From the NCBI GenBank assembly GCA_037693485.1, contig CM075344.1, positions 111,361,001 to 111,425,000 on the forward strand: 64,000 nt of DNA, given 5' to 3'. The position numbers were made by a program, and so were the translations under genes. Positions 22,656 through 32,485 of this stretch are shown piece by piece; position 1 is the stretch's first letter; each line of letters begins with the position of its first letter. Under the pieces are notes generated by a model. It was not told where the DNA came from and ran no database searches. It was given only the letters and a program-made list of their open reading frames with translations. Source of the stretch: Kitagawia praeruptora (taxonomy: Eukaryota > Streptophyta > Magnoliopsida > Apiales > Apiaceae).

Positions 22656-22896
22656 ATGTCACTGCTGTAAATGGAGCATTCTTGGATTTGTAGAAGGCAG
22701 TATGACTGGTGTTTTTCGCTTCTTTTCTTTATAAAGGCCGTTGCTGATGGACCAATTCTTTACCATTGGACATAGAATATGTTTTGTACATAGAGCTTGA
22801 TCATCTCAACCGCATTTGATTTGTTTGTTTGTGTAGCACCTACTGTAAATTGTAGCTACAATCCAGTCATCCAGGGATACCAGAGATAAGTGAATA

Positions 22897-23120
22897 TGTT
22901 GGTGTTTTTGATATAAGAGGGAGAGAGATAATTATTGGGTGGAAGCATAAAATTTTATTCATTATCATGCTCTTTATAAAGTGCTAATACAAGACAAACA
23001 TCCATGATTAGTGCCACATATGAAGCCTAATCAATAAGAAATCTTTTACAATCAAGTAATATTAAAAACACAATCAACCAATTGATATTATGGTTACTAT
23101 TTTGAATCAATATTCCAACA
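22897..23120 (-). repeat. 3' LTR of gag-only element
   Basis: 224 bp. On the plus strand it reads TGTTGGTG...ATTCCAACA, with perfect short inverted tips (TGTTGG/CCAACA). Confidence 0.92.
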
Positions 23121-23441
23121 CTCCCTCTTGATTCAAAATTGTAAAACTTATTGAGAAATTTTAAACGACGATGTACTTCCCATCATCACCCAAACATGGA
23201 GCACTTCTCTCCACAAACATGGAGCACTTCTCTCCACAAACATGGTGCACTTCTCACCATATCCAATTTGTTGATGCACTTCTCACCAACTTACACATTT
23301 GGAGCACTTCTCTCCAAAATCAAAACAAATCTTCTTCGTCAACTTGTTGTGTCTTGTTGACACTTTCTTCCATTTTGTTTCTACAATACTTTTGCACATG
23401 TCCAAACCTTTTGCAATTAAAACATTGAGGCTTTCCCTTAT
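23121..23441 (-). other. gag tail and spacer with a short tandem repeat
   Basis: Just beyond the long gag ORF, on the minus strand, lies a degenerate continuation of the zinc-knuckle region (Cys codons near 23390-23440). An array of about six copies of a 20-25 bp unit with GGAGCACTTCTCTCC follows at about 23195-23320. The array encodes Met/Glu/Val-like repeats if translated. No separate gene is seen. Confidence 0.55.
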
Positions 23442-24176
23442 TCAACAATCTTTTTCTTCATGCCCATTCTTCTTGCAATGACCACATGTAGTAAATTTAA
23501 TTTTCTCTTTTGAAGTTTTGGTTAAATAAGCTTCTTCAACCGCATCTTCAGTTTTCTTGTTTCTCATTGCTCTTCTTTGTTCCTGGGCTTGCAAAGAATT
23601 AATAAGCTCGGATAAACCTAATTCATTTATATCCTTTGAATCTTCAAGAGATGAAAGTTTTGCCTCAAATCTTTCAGGCAAACTCACAAACAGCTTCTCT
23701 ACAACTTTGCTATCGGGTAGATCCTCTCCCATTAGCCGTATTTTGTTGATCACAACCATCAATTTGTCATAATAATCTTGTATATTGTCGCTTTCTTTCA
23801 TGGTTAAAATCTCAAAATCCCTTTTGAGATTTAAGACTTGCATCTTCTTTGCTCTTGCATTACCTTCATACAAATCTTTTAGTTTATCCCAAGCCTCTTT
23901 TCCTGTTTCACAAGTCATGATTCTTGTGAAAATTGATTCCGACACTGCAGCATGAATTATTGATAAAGCCCTTGGAGCCTTGCTTAATTCATCTTCGTGA
24001 GCCCTGATTTGATTTAATGTTGGATTGTTAGCAAGTGGTTGTATCACCGTCTCAGTTTCAACCCACTTCCATAAACCCACACCTCTCAAATAAGCTTTCA
24101 TCTTGACAGCCCATACTTGATAATTTTCACCGTTAAACGTTGGAGGAGAAAGATTTGATGTGTTATTTGAGGTCAT
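23442..24176 (-). CDS. Copia-like gag protein (DUF4219/UBN2) of the gag-only element
   Basis: 244 residues from ATG at 24176. The N-terminal DUF4219 signature FNGENYQVWAVKMKAYLRG lies at about residues 14-32. The UBN2 domain follows, with AWDKLKDLYEGNARAKKMQV near 115-134 and LFVSLPERFEAKLSSLEDSK near 182-201. A CCHC knuckle starts at the C-terminus (CGHCKKNGHEEKDC). No internal stop is seen, unlike the other gag genes in this window. It would assemble particles and package RNA for a helper pol. The stop at 23442 falls right after the first knuckle, so a longer ancestral gag was probably trimmed. Confidence 0.88.
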   Translation of the reverse strand: MTSNNTSNLSPPTFNGENYQVWAVKMKAYLRGVGLWKWVETETVIQPLANNPTLNQIRAHEDELSKAPRALSIIHAAVSESIFTRIMTCETGKEAWDKLKDLYEGNARAKKMQVLNLKRDFEILTMKESDNIQDYYDKLMVVINKIRLMGEDLPDSKVVEKLFVSLPERFEAKLSSLEDSKDINELGLSELINSLQAQEQRRAMRNKKTEDAVEEAYLTKTSKEKIKFTTCGHCKKNGHEEKDC

Positions 24177-24226
24177 GGCTATACACCACTCACAGACCCC
24201 TTAAGATCATTGATGCTCGGATACAA

Positions 24227-24450
24227 TGTTGGTGTTTTTGATATAAGAGGGAGAGAGATAATTATTGGGTGGAAGCATAAAATTTTATTCTTTATCATGC
24301 TCTTTATAAAGAGCTAATACAAGACAAACATCCATGATTAGTGCCACATATGAAGCCTAATCAATAAGAAATCTTTTACAATCAAGTAATATTAAAAATA
24401 CAATCAACCAATTGATATTATGGTTACTATTTTGAATCAATATTCCAACA
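24227..24450 (-). repeat. 5' LTR of gag-only element
   Basis: 224 bp, about 98-99% identical by eye to 22897-23120, followed by the GAATA duplication. Confidence 0.92.
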
Positions 24451-24455
24451 GAATA

Positions 24456-25247
24456 TAAAGCATTATATTCTTCGTTACATCAAATGCTGGTTTAGCAATT
24501 AGGATATTATTAAGTGGAAAGTATTTTCCTAATCTGCAGGGATGCTTTGAATTGCAGTTAAGAGTAACATTGCAAGTTCGTGAATGGTAGCACAGCCCGT
24601 ATATCTACAGTAACATTTGTCCAAATTTTGCAGGCCACATAAATTTGTCTAAAAAGAAGTCGCTACCCTTTTTTTTTCGTTTAGCGAATAAATCTTAGGC
24701 TACACTCTTGTACTGATACAGCTACACTATTTAAACACCCATTTTCTAGAAAGGAAAGGATCTACTTCTCATTCTTTTTTTCTTCTTTAATTAGTAAAAA
24801 TTATAGCTATCAAATATTATAACAGGTCTCTTCTTCTCTTGATCCGTTGGACACTACATTTTCATCATCTCTCTCACTTTTTTTTTTGTTTCTGCAATTA
24901 GGTATTTTCTCTCACTACCAATTTTCCATGATAAAAAAAATACTATATGTTACTATCATACTACTGATTTTTTTAATATGTGTATTCTTTCTTTATAAAT
25001 TGATTTCTACTTTTCATAAATTATTTTTGTAATCCAAAAAAGGTGAGAAGAAAAGTTGCATACAATCAGATCTAAATAATTTGAATGTTTTATCTGAAGA
25101 CATCTTAATTGCTCTTTGCCAAAGGATGATGAGTTTCTCTAGCATGTTGTTTACAATCAATTATTATATTTATTAGATAGGGTGATGTGCATTGTACATC
25201 TACTACGGAGAGATAACTTGGCATATTTGAGGCAGGGTGTCAATACA
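24456..25247. other. intergenic, no gene seen
   Basis: AT-rich DNA. A short hydrophobic ORF at 24847-25032 has no recognisable motif and is probably chance. No terminal repeats are seen. Confidence 0.4.
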
Positions 25248-25255
25248 CCTGCAAT

Positions 25256-26465
25256 TAGGGATGTAATTTAAACCGAGTCAGCTCGAACTCGACTCGAGCT
25301 CGACTCGGAAAAATGGGCTCGATTTGGCTCGAACACGTTTTCAGGTTTGATTAAAAACTCGAGTTGAGCCGAGTTTTTTGGAGCTCGACTCGAGCTCGAC
25401 TCGATAAACTTGAACTCGAACTCGACTCGGCTCAAACTCGAACTCGATTAATTTTTTTTATTTTTTCTTAAAAATAATAATGTGTCTATTATTTTATCTG
25501 TCATCACTCAACTATTTATGAAAATTACTTTTAAATTTAACTTTATTTTTTTCATATGTTATGTGCAATATTATATTATTAGTATAATTAGTGAAATTTT
25601 GAATTAAATTTGTTCTAATATGAGAATGGCGATCTAAATTAGCAGATATTAAATTGATGAAATAGCAATCAAAGTTCGATTTCTGAATTTTACTTCCATA
25701 TATTTTGTCTTCATACAATTATAAACCATAACAACAAGATAGCAGCAAAATATTAAATAGTAACATCATAGACTTGTTGTATGCCATATTTCTATTCAAT
25801 TATAAATAAATTTTATAAAATTACTAATGACTCTCGATGTAGGGTGCCTATTTGCCTAATTTTAAAAAAATATAACACATATGAGCTCACAGTCAAAAAA
25901 TGTTTCACATTTTATTATTCTTATTATCATCGTTTACTAGTTAAATACTTAGATATTTATATGCATAATCTGTACTAAAGATATAATTTATCCGTAAATA
26001 TAAGAATATAATAAACTAAAAGTTTACTTAATTGATTGGAAAAGTTGATTATCGAAATCAAAAAATATAAAATTTCGAAAGTTTATTATCATTTAAAATT
26101 GGGAAAATAATATAACAAATAGTTTTCATGGAGCTTAAGTCGAAACTCGAAAACTCGATAAGAACCCGATAAACTTGAAAACTCGGTAAAAACTCGAAAA
26201 ATTTGATAAAACTCGATAAGCTCGAAAACTCGAAAACTCGGAAACTCGTTTAAAAACTCGATAAGCTCGAAAGCTCGGTTAAAAGCTCGATAAGCTCGAA
26301 AGCTCGATAACAGCTCGAACTCGACTCGTATAGTAAACGAGTCGAGTTCGAACACATATTTCAGGCTCGATAAATTTTAGGCTCGACTCGACTCGTGAAA
26401 AAAAAGCTCGAACTCGAATAAAAAAAGCTCGAACTCGACTCGACTCGACTCGAATTACATCCCTA
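25256..26465. mobile_element. hAT-type non-autonomous element with CTCGA-rich ends, 1.21 kb
   Basis: The ends TAGGGATGTAATT and, inverted, TAGGGATGTAATTCGAG share a 13 bp perfect TIR. An 8 bp duplication CCTGCAAT (25248-25255 and 26466-26473) assigns it to hAT. Each subterminal region of 200-350 bp carries dozens of CTCGA/TCGAG/GAACTCG units, while the core is AT-rich and non-coding. Multiple short subterminal motifs are the expected binding platform for a hAT transposase supplied in trans. Confidence 0.93.
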
Positions 26466-26526
26466 CCTGCAATGCAAGAAGACTATCAGGATCATGTCTT
26501 GAAATCTATTCTTGGACAGATTTGTA

Positions 26527-26817
26527 TGTTGTGTTTGGTTGGGATGAATGGAATGTAAAGGAATGGAATGAAATGCGAATTATGAAATAGGTTAATGTCT
26601 AAAATATTCATTACTTTATCATTTCCATTCTTAATCATTTTAACAAGAACTCAAACTCACCTATTTAAGAAGAAATGTTCCATTCTCCCCAACATTCAAT
26701 TTCTTCATATAGAAATTTTGTACCTATCCATTTTTTTTTCTAAATCTTCCTTTTACCTCCATTTTTTTCTTTTAATTTCATTTCATTTCATTCCATTCTC
26801 TCCAACCAAACACAACA
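26527..26817. mobile_element. MITE with TGTTGTGTTTGGTTGG inverted ends, 291 bp
   Basis: TGTTGTGTTTGGTTGG at 26527 is matched perfectly in inverted form by CCAACCAAACACAACA ending at 26817. Further inward, GGAATG..GGAATGGAATGAAATG pairs with CATTTCATTCCATTC, so the terminal inverted region is long. No clear target-site duplication was found. A TGTTTGG tip suggests PIF/Harbinger or hAT. Confidence 0.75.
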
Positions 26818-26873
26818 TTAAATTTGCAGTAGACACATACCCTTATCTCTATACTACCTGGTAGGCTGGTAAG

Positions 26874-27792
26874 TGATAACTCCCATGGTTGATTAGAGGC
26901 TTCCGACCATTGTTCCGGGGTGCTTCACCTGAGTTTGGGTGCCTGCAAAACAATGCTTGCCCAGGGGTGGTGGCCGTCAAGAACCTCCGACGTAAGAATC
27001 AGTAATCAGAAATAATAATAATCAAGCTGGTAAGAGTGTATCTGATGTGAAGGGAGAGAATATGTAGTTATAAGCTTGAATATCTCAAAATTGTGTCCCT
27101 CTTACTTGTGTGCGGAATAGGGGTATTGATAGGCTGGGTCTTCCAGTCACTGTGGTCCACGTGGCAGCCGCAAAAGCTACAGTGAGCCGCCGTTGCAACA
27201 GTGATCGGTGTGACCCTTCCTGACACGCCTCATTCTGTCACTGCGCCGAATTGCTCAGAATGTGTCTGTTACAGTTGGGTGTCCTTGTGTTCCTTTAAAT
27301 ACTTTATTGTCCCCTGTTTTATAAAGCAAAATATTTTGTACAAGAATATTTTTCTAAAATACTTATTGCCCAAGTCAGTAATTTAGGAAAATAAATATCT
27401 TACGACACGTGTATGGAATGATAGGTACTGTCTGGTAGCTGACAGCGGGTACCTGCTATCAACAATTGAGTGTCCTTTGAGCATGATGGTAAGTATGGTG
27501 CTTGACGGCCTTTGCTTTATTGATCATTGCTTTTTTCTTATAATATGATGTGTATATATATATGGCAATATTATTGTAATCAAGATGTATAAAATAAGAA
27601 ATATATTTGGAACATGTATGATGTGATAAGGTGGCGGACATGTAGGTAGCGGGATATGTAGGTAGCGGGCAGTTAGATTAAAAGAAGACATAGGTGACAG
27701 ACACCTAGATTAAAAAGACATGTAGCTGGTAAACATGATGTTAGGATAAAAGGTGGCGGTAGCGGGCTATTGGTATAAATGGCTACCTATCA
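26874..27792 (-). repeat. intact LTR of the LARD-like element
   Basis: 919 bp with no ORF of note. It is the reference copy for the split LTR: its sequence continues as 32469-32485, then 35610-36438, then 39426-39529. Confidence 0.92.
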
Positions 27793-27999
27793 TTGCCCCT
27801 ACTCCCTCTAGCTGCTTTAGCGGGTAGGGAAGTATAAGAAAAAGAGCTTGGTGCATAAAACAATACATCTAGGAGTTAGAATAATAGTGTCATGTAAGTG
27901 ATGTGAGGTTGCAAGACATGAGGTAATAGTATGAAACAATATATGTGAAATTATGCACATAAAATGCCAATGTATTATTGCTGGAAGTAATAATAATTT

Positions 28000-28525
28000 T
28001 TTATGCCCCCCAAGTGTTGGCGGACAACACTTAGGGTTAGAAAAAATTTGTTTTTTAAAGAAATTTTTGGATGCCCCCAAGTGTTGGCGGACAACATTTG
28101 GGAGTTAGAAAAAATTTGCTTTGTAAATAAATTTTTGGATGCCCGCCAAGTGTTGGCGGACAACAATTAGGGTTAGAAAAAAATTGATTTGTAAAGAAAT
28201 TTTTGGATGGCCCCAAGTGTTGGCGAACAACACTTGGGAGTTAGAAAAAATTTGGTTTGTAAATAAATTTTTGGATGCCCCCTAAGTGTTGGCGGACAAC
28301 ACTTAGGGTTAGAAAAAATTTTATTTGTAAAGAAATTTTTGGATGCCCCCAAGTGTTGGCGGACAACACTTGGGAGTTAGAAAAAAATTGTTTTGTAAAT
28401 AAATTTTTGGATGCCCCCCAAGTGTTGGCGGATAACACTTAGGGTTAGAAAAAATTTGATTTGTAAAGAAATTTTTGGATGCCCCAAGTGTTGGCGGACA
28501 ACACTTGGGATTAGAAAAAATTTGT
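28000..28525. repeat. tandem array of a 67-70 bp unit with a perfect hairpin
   Basis: About eight copies of a unit centred on CAAGTGTTGGCGGACAACAC (at about 28017, 28084, 28152, 28220, 28290, 28358, 28428 and 28493). In several copies the 11 bp arms CCCAAGTGTTG and CAACACTTGGG flank a 5 bp GCGGA loop. Two subtypes alternate (TTGGGAGTTAG...TAAATAAATTT and TTAGGGTTAG...AAAGAAATTT), so the higher-order unit is a dimer of about 136 bp. Changes in the left arm (CCTAAGTG) are often mirrored in the right arm (CACTTAGG), suggesting that pairing is maintained. Confidence 0.88.
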
Positions 28526-28529
28526 AAAT

Positions 28530-30050
28530 GTTTTGAAGCTATTATTGATGTAGGTTGCATGTATATTGATAATATTTTCAAAGGGTGAAATTTAAAGAGT
28601 AAATTTTTTTTTGAATAAAAAATGTGTCATAGCAGTTTCAAATTTACAAAGTTTGTGAATGTGTTGTAGTAAAAAGGAAAGAGAAAAAACTTTTGTTTTT
28701 GGTGATTTGCAAACTTGAAGAAAAAATGAATTTAGAATTTTGATGCTTTTGTTCTGTAGAAGTATGTCACTAAAAATATAAAATAATGATTGCATGGTAT
28801 GGTAGATAGATGGTTGTTGGCGGACAATTGATAGGTAAATATGCATTTTGAAGTTTTGCTAAGCTGGATAGTAATAAGCGTGCAAAAAGTTATAACGTTG
28901 AGAGGCAGGTGATAATTTTTTTAACAATTGAAGTAAAATATTCAGACGAAAATTATTAAAATGAATATATTATTATTTTTTTTGCCAAATAAATAAGGTG
29001 ATTTGATTTTTTTTTCTTTTTTGTTTGAGGCAAGTGAATGAAATGATATTTTTTGAAGTAACAATAAATGAAGTGATATATTCGGAGGCGAATAAATGAA
29101 GTGAATATTTTTTTAGAAGTTTTTAAATTGAATTGTAAATTAATAATTGTTATGTGTAAAAGTTTGAAACAATATAAGTGAAGTAATTAAAATAAAAGCT
29201 TGGCGGTGGAGTAATAAAAGAAGACATGCTTAAATAGTAAGTCAGTATAAAGAGGAGACGGATGCCAAAAATGAATTGCGCTTTTAATGTGATTTTTATT
29301 GTAAAAATAGTTGTATAAGCAGCGGGCACATAGTACCAAATAAGGTGACGGGTGGAAAGGACACAGTACAATTTAATAAAGTGATGGGTGGCAAGGTAGT
29401 ATGTACATGTTATGTGTGTGTTATGTACATATGTAAGGTGAACTGATAGTGTTGTATATATGTTGCAAGTCTAGATGGTGCTTGTGAGACAGCGTGTTGC
29501 TGATGTTAGCGGATGAAGAGAGTGAATGTTAGGTTAAAAATGAAGTCATGTGTGCTAATGTTGAGATACGGGCTATATACGCGTAACAAGCAGGCGTAAT
29601 TAATATGCAATAGTAGACATGTTAATGAGTGTGAGAGATAAATAGTATTGGGAGATGTAGGTAAGATTTTGCAAGCATGTCATGATATTTGTATAAGTGA
29701 TAGTGTATAATAACGAGAGTAAAAAACCTGTAACCGCATGTTGCGTATTTGAAGTAGACGAATTTGTTGATGCATCCCAGAAAATAATTGCTATAGTTGC
29801 TTGTTGAGAGAACATGTGTGACTTTGATTCCATTGTGAGGATATAGCCTTTGATGCAATTATTTTTGAGAGAGTGAAGAAGACCACGTGTTATGATGTTC
29901 TTGTGAGTTTGTAGCATAGTTATGGATGTTGCCTTTGTGAATTCTTGATGATGCAACCTTTTTGATAGGTTGCTTGCAAGCTTTGTTGATGTTTACAGCC
30001 CTTCTTTGATTTCAAATAACCTTTGATGGATGACCCGAATCAAAGTTTAT
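28530..30050. other. interior of LARD-like element, non-coding
   Basis: T- and G-rich on the plus strand. Scattered short ORFs have no recognisable motif. No gag, pol or other gene is supported. Confidence 0.5.
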
Positions 30051-30059
30051 GGGGACTTA

Positions 30060-30680
30060 GAAAATTTTTCACATCTTGCATGTAGCGCTTCTTTGTTGAT
30101 ATTTGTTGCCCGCTAGGGGACTTAGACAAATTTTGCATCTCTTATGATAGATAAACTTCTTTGTTGATATTTGATGCCCACCAGGGGAATTAGACAAATT
30201 TTGCACCTCTTGTGATAGATGACTTCTTTGTTGATATTTGATGCCCACCAGGGGAGTTAGACAAATTTTGCACATCTTGTGATAGATAACTTCTTTGTTG
30301 ATATTTGATGCAGACAAATTTTGCACATCTTGTGATAGATAACTTCTTTGTTGATATTTGATGCCCACCAGGGGACTTAGACAAATTTTGCACCTCTTGT
30401 GATAGATAACTTCTTTGTTGATATTTGATGCCCACCAGGGGACTTAGACAAATTTTGCACCTCTTGTGATAGATAACTTCTTTGTTGATATTTGATGCCC
30501 ACAAGAGGAGTTAGACAAATTTTGCACATCTTGTGATATATAACTTCTTTGTTGATATTTGATGCCCACCAGGGGACTTAGACAAATTTTGCACCTCTTG
30601 TGATAGATGACTTCTTTGTTGATATTTGATGACCACCAGGGGACTTGGACAAATTTTGCACCTCTTGTATGTAGGATCGC
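30060..30680. repeat. tandem array of a 67 bp unit
   Basis: About nine copies of a unit with CTTCTTTGTTGATATTTGAT, GCCCACCAGGGGACTTAGAC and AAATTTTGCACCTCTTGTGA. The spacing is 67 bp, with one shortened copy of about 54 bp near 30289-30343. The units are contiguous, so they are not CRISPR repeats. They translate as repeated peptides on either strand, which explains the spurious ORFs here. Confidence 0.9.
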
Positions 30681-30714
30681 AGTGCCACAAAAGGTTGTTT
30701 TTTGCCTTGTTGGT

Positions 30715-30960
30715 TGGTTGGTTGCTTGCCCACTAGTGGACTTGGTTGCTTTTTGGTTGCTTGCCCACCAGGGGACTTGGTTGCTTGCCCACCAGGGTAC
30801 TTGGTTGCTTTGTTGGTTGCTTGCCCACCAGGGGGCTTGGTTGCTTGCCCACTAGGGGACTTGGTTGCTTGCCCACCAGGGGACTTGGTTGCTTTGTTGG
30901 TTGCTTGCCCACCAGGGGACTTGGTTGCTTTGTTGGTTGCTTAACCGTTTGGTCGTTTGG
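30715..30960. repeat. tandem array of short TTGGTTGCTTGCCCACCAGG units
   Basis: About eight units of 24-42 bp built on TTGGTTGCTTGCCCACCAGG and GGGACTTGG. The GCCCACCAGGGGACTT core is shared with the preceding 67 bp array, so the two arrays probably have one origin. Confidence 0.88.
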
Positions 30961-31389
30961 TTGCTTTTGTTGCTTTTCCAATTTCTGAGATTGCTATGAC
31001 CGCTCTGAGATGTCCCCCGTTTAAGATGTAAAGTGGTTTTTACAACTATAAACCGTTGTAGTTGTAAGCAGGTGGTGCCTCTCCAAGCAAAGACCACACA
31101 GGGAGTTAGATGTCACCTTTCATCACGTAAGTATCTCATATTTTCTTGTTAACTTCGCTTTTTTGTTGATGTCATGAGACCAGGATGTTTTTTGGTTGAT
31201 GGCGGTCATAAGAGCATCATGTTTTTTGTTGGTGGCGGGTTATGTAGGAGCGAGCTATTTTTGTTGACCGTGATATGTGGCCTTCCAACTTATGTTGTTT
31301 TGAGAGCTAGTAACTAATGATGGATGAAATTTTTTTTTTGTGGCATAAGAAATTTTCTCTAGCCGTTGTAGCAATCTTTTGTGTTGCTA

Positions 31390-32300
31390 ATGCTTTTGTG
31401 TGATAGAAATATTCTGAGGCAAGAATAATTTTTTTGTAAAAAGGTAAAAGTATTTATTTGAGATAGTAATTTTTTGTGAGATAAAAATTTTGTTGCTAAT
31501 GCTTTTGTGTGATAGAAATATTCTGAGTCAAGAATAAATTTTTTGTAAAGAGGTAAAAGTATTTATTTGAGATAGTAATTTTTTGTGAGATAATTTTTTT
31601 TTTGTGGAGATAGTAAATTTTCTTTTGTGAGATAGAAAATGTTGTAAATGCTTTTTGTGGGATGAAAAGATTTTGTTGAAATACTAAATATTTGTGTAAA
31701 ATAGAAATTTTTGTAAATGTTGCTTGTGCCATAGAATTTTTTTGTAGAGATAGTAAATAGATTTTTATGAGATAGAAATTTTTTGTAAATGGTTTGTGTA
31801 AGATAGACATTTTTGTTGAACTACTAAATATTTTTTGTGAGATAGGTACTCTTTTTTTTTTTTTGAGATAAAATGCTTTTGTGCAATGATTTTTTTTTTT
31901 TGTAAGTGTTTTTTGTGAGATAGAAAGTTTATGTTGGGATAGTAATTTTTTTTTGTATGAGAGAGAATTTTTTGTAAATGATTTTTGTGAGATAAAGAAT
32001 TTTTTGTTGAGCTAATAAATATTTTTTGTGAGGTAGAATTTGTTTTAGAGAGGTTTTGTTGAAATAGTAAATATTTCGAGATGACAATCTTTTTTTTCCA
32101 AGTAATAAAAATTTTGACATGGTAAATTTGTATTTGAGATGGTAAATATGTTGAGATTGGTAGAATTTTTTTTTTTACATTGAAAAATATTTTTTGAGAT
32201 AAATCCTTTTTTTTTAAAAAAAGATTTTTTTTTTGAGATAATGAAATATTTTTGTATGCCACAGAAATTGTTTTAAGATAAAACCTATTGGTGCTGCCAT
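31390..32300. repeat. degenerate T-rich repeat region
   Basis: A low-complexity, T-rich plus strand with recurring GAGATAGTAATTTTTTGTGA and GAAATTTTTTGTAAATG elements. One clean duplication of about 115 bp has copies at about 31391-31485 and 31506-31600. The long minus-strand ORFs here are Lys/Ser/His-rich by-products of low complexity. Confidence 0.7.
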
Positions 32301-32456
32301 GAGTTTTCTTCAATGAGTTTCTTCCAAAAACAACCAAATAAACCTTAACTATTTAAAGTTTAGGTCGGAGAGAAATTCACTGTAGGCCCGTCGGTTTGTT
32401 CAGTGGTATGTTAGTAGAGCAGGTGAGGGGTTTTCCACAAGAAAACTCCCCCTACT

Positions 32457-32468
32457 TCTAGCGCCAAA
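32457..32468 (-). promoter_or_regulatory. primer binding site of LARD-like element
   Basis: The minus strand reads TTTGGCGCTAG directly next to the LTR edge. TGGCGC is the usual start of plant Gypsy-type PBS sequences. It fixes the element's orientation. Confidence 0.7.
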
Positions 32469-32485
32469 TGATAACTCCCACGGTT
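32469..32485 (-). repeat. split LTR of LARD-like element, first segment
   Basis: TGATAACTCCCACGGTT is cut by the solo LTR at 32486. The LTR resumes at 35610. Confidence 0.88.

Larger units (their letters stand above)
22897..24450 (-). mobile_element. gag-only LTR retrotransposon (TR-GAG type), young
   Basis: 1554 bp in minus orientation. The two 224 bp LTRs (22897-23120 and 24227-24450) differ at only about three positions. A perfect 5 bp duplication GAATA occurs at 22892-22896 and 24451-24455. On the minus strand, the Met-tRNA-like PBS TTGTATCCGAGCATC adjoins the 5' LTR, and the polypurine tract CAAGAGGGAG precedes the 3' LTR. Only gag is present; protease, integrase and RT are missing without obvious damage, so this compact form may be the mobile unit, helped in trans. 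Confidence 0.93.

Noticed and set aside
24847..25032. Short hydrophobic ORF that could be a membrane peptide
   Set aside because: Composition is explained by T-rich DNA. No homologue or gene context is visible.
28241..28581. ORFs with repeated MLSANTWG peptides
   Set aside because: Translation of the 68 bp hairpin array, which is non-coding.
29600..29956. 118-codon minus-strand ORF
   Set aside because: No recognisable motif, compositionally AT-driven, and inside a non-coding LTR element interior.
30190..30504. ORFs with repeated NINKEVIYH peptides
   Set aside because: Direct translation of the tandem array. No evidence of a gene.
30060..30680. Regular repeats that might suggest a CRISPR array
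   Set aside because: The 67 bp units are contiguous and there are no unique spacers. The context is a plant LTR element.
31496..32337. Long minus-strand ORFs rich in Lys, Ser and His
   Set aside because: Low-complexity T-rich repeats read in one frame. No motif and no start context.
32385..32430. tRNA-like stretch with TTCAGTGGTA
   Set aside because: No B box at a proper distance and no cloverleaf fold. It lies beside the PBS of the LARD-like element.
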